Counted from the first letter of the stretch, positions 10,566-20,490 are shown. The stretch is 50,146 nucleotides of DNA from Fidelibacterota bacterium (GCA_028140795.1 JAOIOW010000002.1:85001-135146), one strand, 5' to 3'. The notes: generated by a model not told the origin, from the letters alone. Made by a program: numbers and translations.

Positions 10566-11249
10566 ATGTCTAATGCAAAAAATCCGATAATTGCTCCATC
10601 AGTATTAGGTGCTGATTTTTCAAATCTCCAAAAAGAAATTAAATTTTGTAATGATTCAGAGGCTGAATGGCTTCATTTAGATATTATGGATCAACAGTTT
10701 GTTCCAAATCTATCTTTTGGTCCAGGACTTGTAAAATCATTAAGACAACATTCCAAGCTATTTTTTGATGTACATTTAATGGTAAGCAATCCTTTTGATA
10801 TGCTTCTACCGTTTGTAGATGCAGGAGCTAATGGTATTTCTTTTCATATTGAAGCAACTGAATCACGCTTTACATTTCCGCCCAAAATTTTAATTAATAT
10901 GATTAAAAAAAATGGCTTGAAATGTGGGATAGCTATAAAACCTAAAACACCATTTTCAATTTTAAAAAAATATATAGAATTTATCGATTACATAGTTGTT
11001 ATGTCAGTTGAGCCTGGGTTTGGCGGACAAAGCTTTATTCCTTCAACTTTTCAAAAAATTTCTGAAATCAATGAATATCTTATAGAGCAAAAAATTAGAG
11101 ATAAAATTATGATTCAAGTTGATGGAGGTATTAAACTTGAAAATTATAAAGATGTAATAGCAGCTGGAGGTGATATTCTTGTTGCTGGATCAGAAGTTTT
11201 TCAATCTGAAAATCCTATTCAAACAATTAATATAATGCATTCAAAATGA
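10566..11249 (+). CDS. rpe: Ribulose-phosphate 3-epimerase
   Basis: A TIM-barrel enzyme of 227 residues that interconverts ribulose 5-phosphate and xylulose 5-phosphate. Signatures are APSVLGADFSNL near the N terminus, LHLDIMDQQFVPN with the metal-binding His and Asp, VHLMV, the VEPGFGGQSF phosphate/substrate loop and VDGGI, then AGSEVF near the end. AAGGAC lies directly before the ATG, closer than is usual. It is the first of three pentose phosphate genes, and its stop overlaps the tkt start (ATGA). Confidence 0.96.
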   Translation: MSNAKNPIIAPSVLGADFSNLQKEIKFCNDSEAEWLHLDIMDQQFVPNLSFGPGLVKSLRQHSKLFFDVHLMVSNPFDMLLPFVDAGANGISFHIEATESRFTFPPKILINMIKKNGLKCGIAIKPKTPFSILKKYIEFIDYIVVMSVEPGFGGQSFIPSTFQKISEINEYLIEQKIRDKIMIQVDGGIKLENYKDVIAAGGDILVAGSEVFQSENPIQTINIMHSK

Positions 11250-13195
11250 GTAATAATCGTATTACAGATTTCAAAAATTTAAATGATAATCAAAAAGATT
11301 TATTAACCGTAAATATTATCAAAGGGCTCGTAATGGATGGAGTCAGAAATGCTAATTCTGGACACCCAGGTGGTCCTATGTCTTTAGCAGATTTTACCTA
11401 TATTTTGTATTCTGAGTTTTTAACCATTGATCCCAAGAATCCTGATTGGGAGAATAGAGATAGAGTAGTATTATCTGTTGGTCATACATGTATGCTCATT
11501 TATTCTATTTTATACTTATGTGGTATCCTGAAAATGGATGACCTCAAAAATTTTAGAAAATTAGGGAGCTTGACGCCTGGTCATCCTGAAATAGAGACTC
11601 CTGGTATAGATGCAAGTACTGGACCACTTGGACAAGGAGTTGGAATGGGAATTGGAATGGCCTTAGCAGAAAAAGCATCATCTAATTCATCATTGAAAAG
11701 ATTTACATATATTTTGGCGGGTGATGGAGACTTGCAAGAACCAATAGCACTTGGCGCTAGTACTCTTGCTGGTCATTGGAAGTTATCAAATCTCATAATG
11801 TTTTATGATAAAAATGATATTCAAATTGCTGGGAATACTTCTAGAGTCGATTCAACAGACTATGCAATGCTTTACGACGCTATGGGATGGCATGTTCAAG
11901 AAATTGATGGCCATAACCACGAAGAAATAAGAAAAGCTTTAAGAAATGCACAATCAAACGATAAACCAAGTATAATTATTGGAAAAACCGTGATTGCAAA
12001 AGGTAGTTATAGTTTAGAAAATAGCCCTAAATCCCACGGTTCTCCATTTAGCGAAGATGAAATAAAACTCACCAAAGAAAAACTTGAAATTCCTCAAGAT
12101 TCATTCTTCTGTAATGAAGATATTATTAATCATTTTCAAAGAAATTTTGGTCTGTTAAATGAAAAAGTAGCTGAAATTGATAAAGAATTCGAAAAAAATT
12201 ATTATGATAAAGACCAAATGTTTGATTCATTGAAAGTACCAGATTTTGGAAATGATTTGATGGCCACAAGGCAAGCATTTGGAAAATCTTTAGATGAATT
12301 TGCCAAAAAATTTCCGCACATCATTGGTGGTTCTGCTGATTTAGATGGATCAAACTGCACATCAAATTTTGCGAAGATATATCATGATTTTTCGTCATCT
12401 AACCCAAGAGGTAGAAATATTGCATTTGGTGTAAGAGAATTTCCTATGGGAGCTATCATGAATGGAATTGCTCTATATGGATGCCACTTTCCATTTGGCG
12501 GAACATTTTTAGTTTTTAGTGACTATGTCAGATCGGCAATAAGACTATCTGCAATTCAAAAACTTCATGTAATGTACGAATTTACTCACGATTCAATTTT
12601 TGTTGGTGAAGATGGTCCTACCCATCAGCCAGTTGAACATACAATGTCTCTAAGAAATATTCCTAACCTTCTTGTATTTAGACCTGCAGATGCGTTAGAA
12701 ACTTTTTATTGTTTTAAAACAATTATGAAAAATCAAAAAAATCCTAGTGCAATCCTGCTTACTAGACAAAAATTACCAAAACTCAATATTAGTGAAGATA
12801 AAATTGAAGAAGGTGTAAATAAAGGAGCATATATTTTACATGAAGAAGATAATCCAGATGCAATTCTATTTACTTCTGGATCTGAAGCCCATTTAGCAGT
12901 GGAAATATGCAACGAAATCAATAAAAAAATTCAAATAATTAATTTGCCATGCTGGGAGCTATTTGAAAAACAAGATAAAAAATACTTCTCTTCTATTATG
13001 AACAGCAATTGCAGAAAAAGAATATCTTTAGAAGCAGGTATAACTACTGGATGGCAAAAATTTACAGGTATTGATGGTCTGAATATTGGTATCAATGAAT
13101 TTGGCGCATCTGCTCCTGGAAAAGATGTAGCAAAACATTTAGGGTTCGTTAAAGAAAAAATCACTTCTCTAATTGAGGATTATCTAAATGAATAA
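11246..13195 (+). CDS. tkt: Transketolase
   Basis: A thiamine-diphosphate enzyme of 649 residues that transfers two-carbon units among sugar phosphates. The N-terminal half has SGHPGGPMS and the cofactor motif GDGDLQEP, followed by KSHGSP. The pyrimidine domain has FGVREFPMGAIMNG and HDSIFVGEDGPTHQPVEH, and the C-terminal transketolase domain completes the full length, slightly short of the E. coli enzyme (663). It is coupled at both ends (four-base overlap with rpe, eight-base overlap with rpiB). No transaldolase gene is nearby. Confidence 0.96.
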   Translation: MSNNRITDFKNLNDNQKDLLTVNIIKGLVMDGVRNANSGHPGGPMSLADFTYILYSEFLTIDPKNPDWENRDRVVLSVGHTCMLIYSILYLCGILKMDDLKNFRKLGSLTPGHPEIETPGIDASTGPLGQGVGMGIGMALAEKASSNSSLKRFTYILAGDGDLQEPIALGASTLAGHWKLSNLIMFYDKNDIQIAGNTSRVDSTDYAMLYDAMGWHVQEIDGHNHEEIRKALRNAQSNDKPSIIIGKTVIAKGSYSLENSPKSHGSPFSEDEIKLTKEKLEIPQDSFFCNEDIINHFQRNFGLLNEKVAEIDKEFEKNYYDKDQMFDSLKVPDFGNDLMATRQAFGKSLDEFAKKFPHIIGGSADLDGSNCTSNFAKIYHDFSSSNPRGRNIAFGVREFPMGAIMNGIALYGCHFPFGGTFLVFSDYVRSAIRLSAIQKLHVMYEFTHDSIFVGEDGPTHQPVEHTMSLRNIPNLLVFRPADALETFYCFKTIMKNQKNPSAILLTRQKLPKLNISEDKIEEGVNKGAYILHEEDNPDAILFTSGSEAHLAVEICNEINKKIQIINLPCWELFEKQDKKYFSSIMNSNCRKRISLEAGITTGWQKFTGIDGLNIGINEFGASAPGKDVAKHLGFVKEKITSLIEDYLNE

Positions 13196-13628
13196 AACAA
13201 TTGTACTAGCTACAGATCATGCTGGATTTGAATTAAAAGAACATGTAAAAACATTTCTCATAAAAAAAGGTTATGATATAAAAGATTTTGGAGCATTGGA
13301 ATACGATGGACTTGATGATTATCCTGACTTTATTTTGCCTGCTGCAAAATATATTTCAGAACATAAATTGATAGGAATAATTTTTGGTGGATCTGGACAA
13401 GGAGAAGCCATGGCTGCAAACAGAATTAATGGAATTAGAGCTGCAGTATTTTATAATGGACCAGATGAAATTGTTGAATTATCTCGCTTACATAATAATG
13501 CAAATATTCTATCTATTGGAGCAAGGTTTGTAAACAATCAAGAAGTTGAAAAAGTAATTGAGCTTTGGTTATCAACTGATTTTGAAGAAGGTAGACACGA
13601 AAAAAGAATCAACAAACTAGACTCTTAA
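13188..13628 (+). CDS. rpiB: Ribose-5-phosphate isomerase B
   Basis: A 146-residue RpiB/LacAB-fold isomerase for ribose 5-phosphate and ribulose 5-phosphate. ATDHAGFELKEH (residues 8-19) gives the substrate Asp-His pair, and HNNANILSIGARF follows in the C-terminal part. The loop reads GGSGQGEAMAANR: the catalytic cysteine of E. coli RpiB is replaced and a glutamate is present, as in the Mycobacterium tuberculosis type, where Glu is the base. It completes the rpe-tkt-rpiB set. Its 3' end overlaps the convergent ctaB gene by 12 bases. Confidence 0.94.
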   Translation: MNKTIVLATDHAGFELKEHVKTFLIKKGYDIKDFGALEYDGLDDYPDFILPAAKYISEHKLIGIIFGGSGQGEAMAANRINGIRAAVFYNGPDEIVELSRLHNNANILSIGARFVNNQEVEKVIELWLSTDFEEGRHEKRINKLDS

Positions 13629-14468
13629 ATCTGCAACAATAAGAAATAGAAGTAGTGGAAAATAATAGATAGAGGTCTTAAAAATTAATCGAGCATTATC
13701 TTTATTTTGCTCAAGAATAAATGGCAAACAAAAAAGCATATAAATGTTACTTAAAATATATGCACCAACAAAATATACTCTTCCTGAAACTCCCAAAAAA
13801 AATGGTAATGTGGAAATTGGAATTAAAATTAATGCATGCAAGAAAATATGAAGTACTGTCCTTTTAATTCCATTATCAATCACAGGCAACATTTGTAAAC
13901 CGGCATTTTTATAGTCTTCTTTATACATATATGCGATGGAATAAAAATGAGGGTGTTGCCAAAAAAATAAAATTAAAAAAACTGCAATTCCACCCCACTC
14001 AAGAGAATTTGTGGCAGCTGTCCAGCCTCCCAGTGGTGGAATAGCCCCAGGTATGGCACCAACTGATGTATTTAGCCAAGATTCTCTTTTTAAAGGAGTA
14101 TATAAGAATAAATATAAAATAATTGTTAGAAGAGATAACATGCATGTCAAAAAATTTACTTTAAAATAAAGAATTAATAGACCTACAATAATAAAAGAAA
14201 TGCCTATAAATTTTGCAAAATTCAACGATATTTTTTTTGTTGGAAGTACTCTGTTTTTTGTTCTATCCATTAACTTGTCTGATTCAGACTCAATTACATT
14301 ATTCATTACAGAAGAACCTGTGGAAGAAAGTAATGTTCCAATTACTGTAAACAAAAGCAACATATTATCAATTTTACCTTGAGCACCAAGATAAAATCCG
14401 ATTATTGTTGTTGTGAGTACAAGAAAACCAATTCTAACCTTGGTAAGTTCGATAAGATTCTTGAACAT
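13617..14468 (-). CDS. ctaB: Protoheme IX farnesyltransferase (heme O synthase)
   Basis: An integral membrane prenyltransferase of 283 residues that adds a farnesyl group to heme B, giving heme O for the caa3 oxidase. The hallmark polar loop NNVIESESDKLMDRTKNR (near residues 56-73) holds the conserved Asn, Asp and Arg, followed by a run of about eight or nine membrane helices. The second conserved loop contains YKEDYKNAG. It is the last gene of the respiratory operon, one base downstream of the SCO gene, and pairs functionally with ctaA two genes upstream. Confidence 0.95.
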   Translation of the reverse strand: MFKNLIELTKVRIGFLVLTTTIIGFYLGAQGKIDNMLLLFTVIGTLLSSTGSSVMNNVIESESDKLMDRTKNRVLPTKKISLNFAKFIGISFIIVGLLILYFKVNFLTCMLSLLTIILYLFLYTPLKRESWLNTSVGAIPGAIPPLGGWTAATNSLEWGGIAVFLILFFWQHPHFYSIAYMYKEDYKNAGLQMLPVIDNGIKRTVLHIFLHALILIPISTLPFFLGVSGRVYFVGAYILSNIYMLFCLPFILEQNKDNARLIFKTSIYYFPLLLFLIVADLRV

Positions 14469-14469
14469 A

Positions 14470-15063
14470 CTATCCTTGATTTAGCAAGGTTACAATATCG
14501 CTTTGCAATTCGAAAATATTAGATTCAACAGTACCTTCGTAATATTTTCTAATATTTAATTCTTTATCAACTAATACCAATCGTGTAGAGTGACCTGCAG
14601 GTAATAGTGCTGCTGAAAGAAAAAATCCTTTTTCTGATAACTCAATTACATCAAGTATATCTCCTCTCAAGAAAAACCAATTATTTTTATTACTGTAGTT
14701 TGAAGAATATTCATTCAATATGTCTAATGTATCATAATCTGGATCTGTTGTAATAGACAAAAATTGGATATCGCCAGAAGAAGCAAATCTTTCTTGAAGA
14801 GTAGATATGTTTTCGGACATTATTGGACATGCACCTTCGCATTGAGTGAAAATAAAACTTACGATAGATATTTTATCATTTAACTGTTTTTCAGTTACAA
14901 CTGTTCCATCAAAATTTGTCAATGAAAATGACGGAACTTTTCCGATGATTCCAATATTATCGATTCTAGATTTAGTAGCTTTATCAATGATATAGAATCC
15001 GAAAGATCCTAGCATAAAAATAAATAAAAATGCTAAAATAAGTTTTTTATTAAGACTGCTCAT
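14470..15063 (-). CDS. SCO1/SenC-family copper chaperone (first of three)
   Basis: A 197-residue membrane-anchored thioredoxin-fold protein of the SCO family, which delivers copper to the CuA site of oxidase subunit II. It has one N-terminal membrane helix (about 7-26), then the copper-binding CEGAC (Cys75, Cys79) and the distal His in PAGHSTRLVLVD (near 159). It lies between heme A synthase and heme O synthase and overlaps ctaA by 14 bases. Sequence and topology differ from the other two SCO proteins of the window, so a division of labour is likely. Confidence 0.93.
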   Translation of the reverse strand: MSSLNKKLILAFLFIFMLGSFGFYIIDKATKSRIDNIGIIGKVPSFSLTNFDGTVVTEKQLNDKISIVSFIFTQCEGACPIMSENISTLQERFASSGDIQFLSITTDPDYDTLDILNEYSSNYSNKNNWFFLRGDILDVIELSEKGFFLSAALLPAGHSTRLVLVDKELNIRKYYEGTVESNIFELQSDIVTLLNQG

Positions 15064-15973
15064 ATTGCAGAGTATTATACAATATAATTATTATTCCTAC
15101 AAGCCAAGATGAGCCCCATGTATGAAAAAGTCTTGTTAACTGTGGAAGCTCAAAAAAAATCATTAATTCTCCTAAAAAAATTTGAAACAATATCATTCCA
15201 AAAATAAAATATATAAGCTGTTTCGATAGACCTAAGAAATCATCTCTAAATAAATAACATAAATATATACTTAAAAATAAAAGTGAAAATCCAAGTACTG
15301 AATGTAAATACTTATAAGAATTTAAAGCATCCAAAAGCTGTCCCTTTGAATACAGAGGGTTGTCTATAGCAATTAATTCGATATTAGTCCTTATTCCTGT
15401 TCCAAGAAGAATTTCAATAACAATAAGTCCCCAAAGAGCAATCAAGGATATGGATATTTTTTTTGACAATAAAATATTTGAGAACTTGTTGAGATTAATA
15501 AGCTTATAAGACTCAATAGTTCCATAGCTTAATACAGAAACTAAAAATAGTGCTAGTATCATATGTAAACTTACTATAAAGGGATTTAATACTGATGAGA
15601 CTACAATTGCTCCTAACCCTCCATTAGCTCCAACTAGAAATAATGACCATAAAGCAGAATATAAAATTTTAGAATTATTTCTAAAGTATATCACTGCAAT
15701 AACTGTCATAATAATAATTGAAAAACCAACAATTACGCCCAACATTCGATTACCATATTCAATCCATGCAAGTACAATATTAAAAGCGGTAGGATCGATA
15801 TGTGCAGGAATTTGCTCTATACTAGTTGGAGGAACCCATCTTCCAAAACATTTAGGCCAATCTGGACAGCCTAGACCAGAACCAGATACACGAACAAGTC
15901 CTCCAACAAAAATTAAAAGGTAGGATAGGATGGTTGAAATAAGTGCAGATCTAAAAAAAAGCTTATTTGCCAT
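15050..15973 (-). CDS. ctaA: Heme A synthase (CtaA/COX15)
   Basis: An eight-helix membrane protein of 307 residues that oxidises the C8 methyl of heme O to make heme A. The first periplasmic loop has a cysteine pair, CPDWPKC, after GGLVRVSGSGLG. Candidate heme ligands are His in SLHMILALF, in KYLHSVLGF and in RLFHTWGSSW. The expected ligand in helix II is an Asn: the motif reads EYGNRMLG where many homologues have EYxHR. I believe some Bacteroidota enzymes share this change, so it need not be inactive. It lies directly after the subunit IV gene (no gap) in the caa3 operon. Confidence 0.93.
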   Translation of the reverse strand: MANKLFFRSALISTILSYLLIFVGGLVRVSGSGLGCPDWPKCFGRWVPPTSIEQIPAHIDPTAFNIVLAWIEYGNRMLGVIVGFSIIIMTVIAVIYFRNNSKILYSALWSLFLVGANGGLGAIVVSSVLNPFIVSLHMILALFLVSVLSYGTIESYKLINLNKFSNILLSKKISISLIALWGLIVIEILLGTGIRTNIELIAIDNPLYSKGQLLDALNSYKYLHSVLGFSLLFLSIYLCYLFRDDFLGLSKQLIYFIFGMILFQIFLGELMIFFELPQLTRLFHTWGSSWLVGIIIILYNTLQYEQS

Positions 15974-16393
15974 TTAGTGATGATCCTTATCCTCGTGATG
16001 TTTATCAGAATGTTCATCGACTGGGTGGCCGTGTGTATCTGTCAGAGGTAAAGTATCATAAAATGCTGCTCTTTTATTTATTGGATCTTTTGTTTCTGGA
16101 TTTAAGCCAAGGTCACCTCTGAATTCAGTATCTAACATGGTGATAGTAACAAAGATTCCAAAAAACATTAAGGACATTAAAAACATGGTAAGATTTTTTT
16201 TATCATCCCACAACAAGTGCATAAAAAAGAAAGCTACTAAACTTGCTTTTACGGTTGCAACAAACATAGCAAGAACTATATTGAATGACCCTAAATCAAT
16301 ATAAGAAACCCAAACAGTTACTCCAGATAAAAATAATAATGAAGCAGCTATAATTAAGTAGGTTCTTAGTGGTGTTATATGATGTTCTGACAT
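15974..16393 (-). CDS. ctaF: Cytochrome c oxidase subunit IV family protein
   Basis: A small inner-membrane protein of 139 residues with three predicted helices (about 10-32, 38-60, 68-88) and a hydrophilic C-terminal tail. The sequence VATVKASLVAFFFMHL in the second helix region is the mark of the prokaryotic subunit IV family (COX4_pro). The tail ends in a histidine-rich stretch, about nine His in the last 21 residues, which may bind metal; this is inference. It follows ctaE by six bases and abuts ctaA. Confidence 0.9.
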   Translation of the reverse strand: MSEHHITPLRTYLIIAASLLFLSGVTVWVSYIDLGSFNIVLAMFVATVKASLVAFFFMHLLWDDKKNLTMFLMSLMFFGIFVTITMLDTEFRGDLGLNPETKDPINKRAAFYDTLPLTDTHGHPVDEHSDKHHEDKDHH

Positions 16394-16399
16394 GTCTTG

Positions 16400-17059
16400 T
16401 TATCCAATCAAATAAAAAAGTGGGAATAAATAAATCCAAATTAAATCAACTAAATGCCAAAATATTCCTATCATTTCCATTGGCGTATAGTATTCTGAGG
16501 TCAAATTTCCTTTCTGAGTACTGTAGATTAACCATGCTATCAAACCCATTCCAATTGCTACGTGCAAACCATGCAAACCAGTCATAATGAAATAAATGCT
16601 GAAAAAGATGTGAGGGTTGTTCAAATGCACCGCATCAGGACCCATATAAGAATAAAATTCTCCAGGCAACTGTCCTACTTCAAACTTATGAGAATATTCT
16701 AAGTATTTAATGCCCAAAAATACCAGTGCAAAAATAAAAGTTGCCACTAACATTAATACTGAAAGCTTTTTATTATTTTTTTGAATAGCCCATATTGCTA
16801 AAGCCATAGTAAGAGAACTTGTGATTAACACAATTGTATTCATAAGTCCCTTATTAACATCTAATAATTTATGTGCATCAACGAACATATCTGGGTACCA
16901 AGATCTATAAACTATGTATGCAACAAAAAGTCCTGCGAATGTCAAAACCTCTGTTAAAATAAATGCCCACATGGCAAATTTAGATGTCTCATACTGCTGA
17001 TTTACATCATGAAAATAATGCTTTAAATGGCTTGGTGAATCTGGATTATGATGTTCCAT
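16400..17059 (-). CDS. ctaE: Cytochrome c oxidase subunit III
   Basis: A 219-residue, five-helix oxidase subunit III. Characteristic stretches are KFAMWAFILTEVLTFAGLF (near the N terminus), YFIMTGLHGLHVAIGMG with its paired histidines, and the C-terminal FWHLVDLIWIYLFPLFYL. The five-helix form, without the first two helices of mitochondrial COX3, is common in bacterial caa3 enzymes. Its ATG overlaps the ctaD stop by one base (TAATG). Confidence 0.95.
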   Translation of the reverse strand: MEHHNPDSPSHLKHYFHDVNQQYETSKFAMWAFILTEVLTFAGLFVAYIVYRSWYPDMFVDAHKLLDVNKGLMNTIVLITSSLTMALAIWAIQKNNKKLSVLMLVATFIFALVFLGIKYLEYSHKFEVGQLPGEFYSYMGPDAVHLNNPHIFFSIYFIMTGLHGLHVAIGMGLIAWLIYSTQKGNLTSEYYTPMEMIGIFWHLVDLIWIYLFPLFYLIG

Positions 17060-18681
17060 TATTTATTATATGTTTTCTCAACAATTACCTTATCATAATC
17101 ATATGGACCATGCTGCAATACTGGCTCTTCTTCAAAATTATGAGGATGAGGTGGTGATGAAGTATGTGTCCATTCTAGTGTCATACCTCCCCATGGATTT
17201 GAACCTGGATCAACTTTATTCTTTTTAATAAATGACCAAAATAAATTCATTACAGCTATGAAAATTGAAATACCAAGTATGCCTGACCAAAATGTTGAAT
17301 AACTATGCAATTCAACAAACTGTTCATCATAAGTTGCATATCTTCTAGGCATTCCTCTTAAACCAAGTAAAAATTGTGGAAAAAATGTTCCATTAAATCC
17401 TATAAACACACCTAAAGCAGCAATATTTGCTATAGTTTGATTGTACATTACTCCAAAAGATTTTGGCCACCAATGATGTAGTCCTCCTAAGAAAGCAACA
17501 ATGGTTCCACCCTGCATTACATAATGGAAGTGAGCAACAACAAAATAAGTGTCATGTAAATGAATATCTAATGCAACTGCTCCTAAAAATATTCCAGTTA
17601 ATCCACCAATTGTAAACAAGAATAAGAATGCTAATGCATAAAACATTGGAGGAGTAAAGGAAACCTGTCCTTTATACATTGTCAAAATCCAACTAAAGAT
17701 TTTTACACCAGTTGGTATTCCGACAAAATATGTAATAAAAGAAAAAACAATCTGTGAAAAAACGGATTGTCCTGAAGTAAACATATGGTGACCCCAAACT
17801 AAAAATCCAATAAATGCAATTGATAGAGTTGAATAAGCAATGAATTTATATCCCCAAATTTTCTTTCTTGAATGCACTGGAATGATTTCACTTATAATAC
17901 CAAAAGCAGGAAGAATCATAATGTAAACTGCTGGATGAGAATAAAACCAAAAGAAATGTTGGTATAAAACTGGATCACCACCTAAAGCAGGATCAAAGAT
18001 ACCTATACCTAAAAATCTTTCAAGCATTAACAAAACCATGGTAATTGCCAGAACAGGTGTGGCAGTGATTTGTACTAAGGATGTTCCATATAAAGCCCAG
18101 ACAAACAGAGGCAACTTATACCAAGTAAGGCCAGGTATTCTCATTTTGTGAACAGTGGCAATAAAATTTAAACCAGTCAAAATAGATGAGAATCCTATAA
18201 TAAAGATTCCTAAAGTCATTGGAACTACATTTGATGTACTTTGCGTGGAATATGGTGTGTAAAAAGTCCAACCAGTATCAACACCACCATTAATAATTGT
18301 ATACATTGCAAACAATGCCCCAAAAGAATAAATATAAAAACTGGCTAAATTTAATCTAGGAAAAGCAACGTCTTTTGCCCCAACCATTAGTGGAAGTAAA
18401 ATATTTCCTAATGCTCCAGGAATTGCAGGAATAATAAATAGAAATATCATTATTGCTCCATGCAAAGTATAAGCATTGTTATAAACTTCATTTGAAATTA
18501 TATCGTTTCCAGGAGCTGCAAGCTCAAATCTCATTACCAGAGCTAGCAATCCTCCTAAAAAGAAGAATAAGATTCCACTAAATAAGTACATTAAACCAAT
18601 TCGCTTATGATCCAATGTAAGCAACCAGGACATTATTCCTTTTGGATGGTTTAAATAATTTTGCTTTGTATTTTCACTCAT
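17059..18681 (-). CDS. ctaD: Cytochrome c oxidase subunit I (caa3, A2-type)
   Basis: The 540-residue catalytic subunit that reduces oxygen at the heme a3-CuB centre and pumps protons. Low-spin heme ligand His74 is in [10 protein letters not shown]. CuB ligands are His249 (SHPAVY, with cross-linked Tyr253) and His298-His299 (WGHHMFTSG), and the two heme ligands are in [12 protein letters not shown]. Residues 246-248 read FYS and the helix lacks the Glu of the D-channel end, so it has the YS motif that defines A2-type heme-copper oxidases such as Thermus caa3. AGAGGA precedes the ATG. A 20-base gap separates it from ctaC. Confidence 0.97.
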   Translation of the reverse strand: MSENTKQNYLNHPKGIMSWLLTLDHKRIGLMYLFSGILFFFLGGLLALVMRFELAAPGNDIISNEVYNNAYTLHGAIMIFLFIIPAIPGALGNILLPLMVGAKDVAFPRLNLASFYIYSFGALFAMYTIINGGVDTGWTFYTPYSTQSTSNVVPMTLGIFIIGFSSILTGLNFIATVHKMRIPGLTWYKLPLFVWALYGTSLVQITATPVLAITMVLLMLERFLGIGIFDPALGGDPVLYQHFFWFYSHPAVYIMILPAFGIISEIIPVHSRKKIWGYKFIAYSTLSIAFIGFLVWGHHMFTSGQSVFSQIVFSFITYFVGIPTGVKIFSWILTMYKGQVSFTPPMFYALAFLFLFTIGGLTGIFLGAVALDIHLHDTYFVVAHFHYVMQGGTIVAFLGGLHHWWPKSFGVMYNQTIANIAALGVFIGFNGTFFPQFLLGLRGMPRRYATYDEQFVELHSYSTFWSGILGISIFIAVMNLFWSFIKKNKVDPGSNPWGGMTLEWTHTSSPPHPHNFEEEPVLQHGPYDYDKVIVEKTYNK

Positions 18682-18701
18682 AAATTCCTCTTAATTTACA
18701 A

Positions 18702-19676
18702 TTAAATTTGAGAATCCTCGTTCAATGTTTTCAAAAAGGCGATCAATGCATCAAGCTCTCTATCACTTAATAATCCTTGATAGGTTGGCATAACTCCTTG
18801 ATAGCCAGCTACAATTTGCGTCATTGGTTCTAGTATAGAACTTCTGATATAATTGTCATCAATAACTGTGGAAGTTCCATCATCAAAAACTCTTTCCTGT
18901 CCCCACATTTGACTGGTTTGCAGGTAAGAGGGTCCAACTAAAGCAGAGCCATCAAGAGTGTGACAAGTATTACATGCTTTCTTTGTGTAAAGCTTTGCAC
19001 CTAACTCGTCTAATGGAAGATCGTCATCTTCAGAACCAAGTTCACTTGCCCATTCTTCATATTGTGCCGGCTGCATAACTATAACTTTAGCTCCCATTTG
19101 AGAGTGACCAGTTCCACAATATTCAGTACAAAATATATCGTAAACTCCTTCCTTAGTAGCATCAAACCACATCACATTATATCTATTTGGCAAACAATCC
19201 ATTTTACTTCTCATTACAGGAATGAAGAAACTGTGTAAAACATCTTTAGATGATAAAACTAATTTAACTGGCTTATTTGATGGAACAACTAACTCATTAA
19301 GGGTTGTACCTCCATCTGGATAATCAAAGGTCCAAAACCAGCTTTGTCCAGTAACTTTAATCTCAATAGCATCATCTGGAACGATTACCATTTTTAGATA
19401 AGAACGTATACCCCAAACAAAAGTAATGGATACTAAAATTAAAGGTATAATAAAGAACATAGACTCAAGTAGATTACTATGATCTTTGCTGCTCGTCAAC
19501 TTCAGTTCTTCACCTTTACGATGACGGTATTTAATTGATAAATAAACCATACCAAAAACAACTATCAAGAAGAGTGCGACTGATGAATAAAAAATGAAAA
19601 AATATAGGTTATCAATATCACTCGCAAAAGTTGATACTTGCTTGGGAAAGAAAAACTCTGTCAATCTATCTAACAT
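18702..19676 (-). CDS. ctaC: Cytochrome c oxidase subunit II with fused cytochrome c (caa3)
   Basis: A 324-residue electron-entry subunit. Two N-terminal helices (about 26-48 and 70-92) are followed by the cupredoxin domain with CuA ligands His148, Cys183, Cys187, His191 and Met194. A cytochrome c domain then follows, with CNTCH (Cys235, Cys238, His239) and a Met in GVMPTYQGLLSD near 290. The fusion makes this a caa3 oxidase that can take electrons directly from ACIII. I see no lipobox; the N terminus MLDRLTEFFFPKQ is short. It overlaps the upstream SCO gene by 11 bases. Confidence 0.97.
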   Translation of the reverse strand: MLDRLTEFFFPKQVSTFASDIDNLYFFIFYSSVALFLIVVFGMVYLSIKYRHRKGEELKLTSSKDHSNLLESMFFIIPLILVSITFVWGIRSYLKMVIVPDDAIEIKVTGQSWFWTFDYPDGGTTLNELVVPSNKPVKLVLSSKDVLHSFFIPVMRSKMDCLPNRYNVMWFDATKEGVYDIFCTEYCGTGHSQMGAKVIVMQPAQYEEWASELGSEDDDLPLDELGAKLYTKKACNTCHTLDGSALVGPSYLQTSQMWGQERVFDDGTSTVIDDNYIRSSILEPMTQIVAGYQGVMPTYQGLLSDRELDALIAFLKTLNEDSQI

Positions 19677-20490
19677 TCAAACTGTCCTTATCAAATAAGT
19701 TTTTATCTTTTTTCCAATAACTTACTAGCATAATGCATAGAAAAAGGATAGTAAATATACCTCCTAAACGCATAATATTGGTAGCAAAAATTGTATAAGT
19801 ATTTTTGTATGGATCATAATGATAACAATACAAAATAATTTTATCTAAGGTACTACCAATTTTCCCCTCTGATGCTTCTAAAATTCCCAATTTTAAATCC
19901 TTAACTGGATATTCAATTCCATATAGATATCGGGAAATTTTTCCTTCAGAACTTAGTAATGTTATGGCAGCTGGATGCATATATTCATCTCTCTGCGCAT
20001 CATAATAATATATATAACCAATACTATCTGCAACTTTTTTTATATTTTCTTCTGTTCCAGTAAGAAAATGCCAATCATCTTTAATATTTTCTAATCCAAA
20101 TCCCTTGATGTAATTTTTCTTTTTTTGATTTGCAAATAAGGTTTTTTCATTTGGATTAATATCAATAGTTATAACCTGAAATTCATCTCCGGCATTCAAA
20201 GTCAAATTTTTTAATGATTCAGCAAGACCATTAAGAACAAGAGTGCATAACATTGGACATTCAAAATAATTTAATGTTAAGACTGTTGGGATCTCCTTAT
20301 TAAAAAAAGTTGATAGCTCTATCTCACTACCGCTCTCATCGATAAAAACTGTATCAAGCGGAATAAAATCACCCAAATTTTCAATAACATCTATTTGCTG
20401 TTCGCTTGGAAATTCTTTTTTGAGAGTTTGGGCATGCGCAAGACTTGTTAGTAAAAGAAAAATAGAAAGAAAAATACTATTTCTTTTCAT
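19666..20490 (-). CDS. SCO1/SenC-family protein with C-terminal membrane anchor
   Basis: A 274-residue SCO-type protein. It starts with a cleavable-looking signal peptide (1-20, ending AHA before Q) and carries CPMLC (Cys78, Cys82), the copper/thiol pair, and a distal His in YMHPAAITLL. A membrane helix follows near the C terminus (about 240-260, GGIFTILFLCIMLVSYW). This reversed anchoring, signal peptide plus C-terminal helix, distinguishes it from the two N-anchored SCO proteins here. It lies between the ACIII genes and subunit II, so its natural client is the CuA site of that subunit. Confidence 0.92.
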   Translation of the reverse strand: MKRNSIFLSIFLLLTSLAHAQTLKKEFPSEQQIDVIENLGDFIPLDTVFIDESGSEIELSTFFNKEIPTVLTLNYFECPMLCTLVLNGLAESLKNLTLNAGDEFQVITIDINPNEKTLFANQKKKNYIKGFGLENIKDDWHFLTGTEENIKKVADSIGYIYYYDAQRDEYMHPAAITLLSSEGKISRYLYGIEYPVKDLKLGILEASEGKIGSTLDKIILYCYHYDPYKNTYTIFATNIMRLGGIFTILFLCIMLVSYWKKDKNLFDKDSLNVR

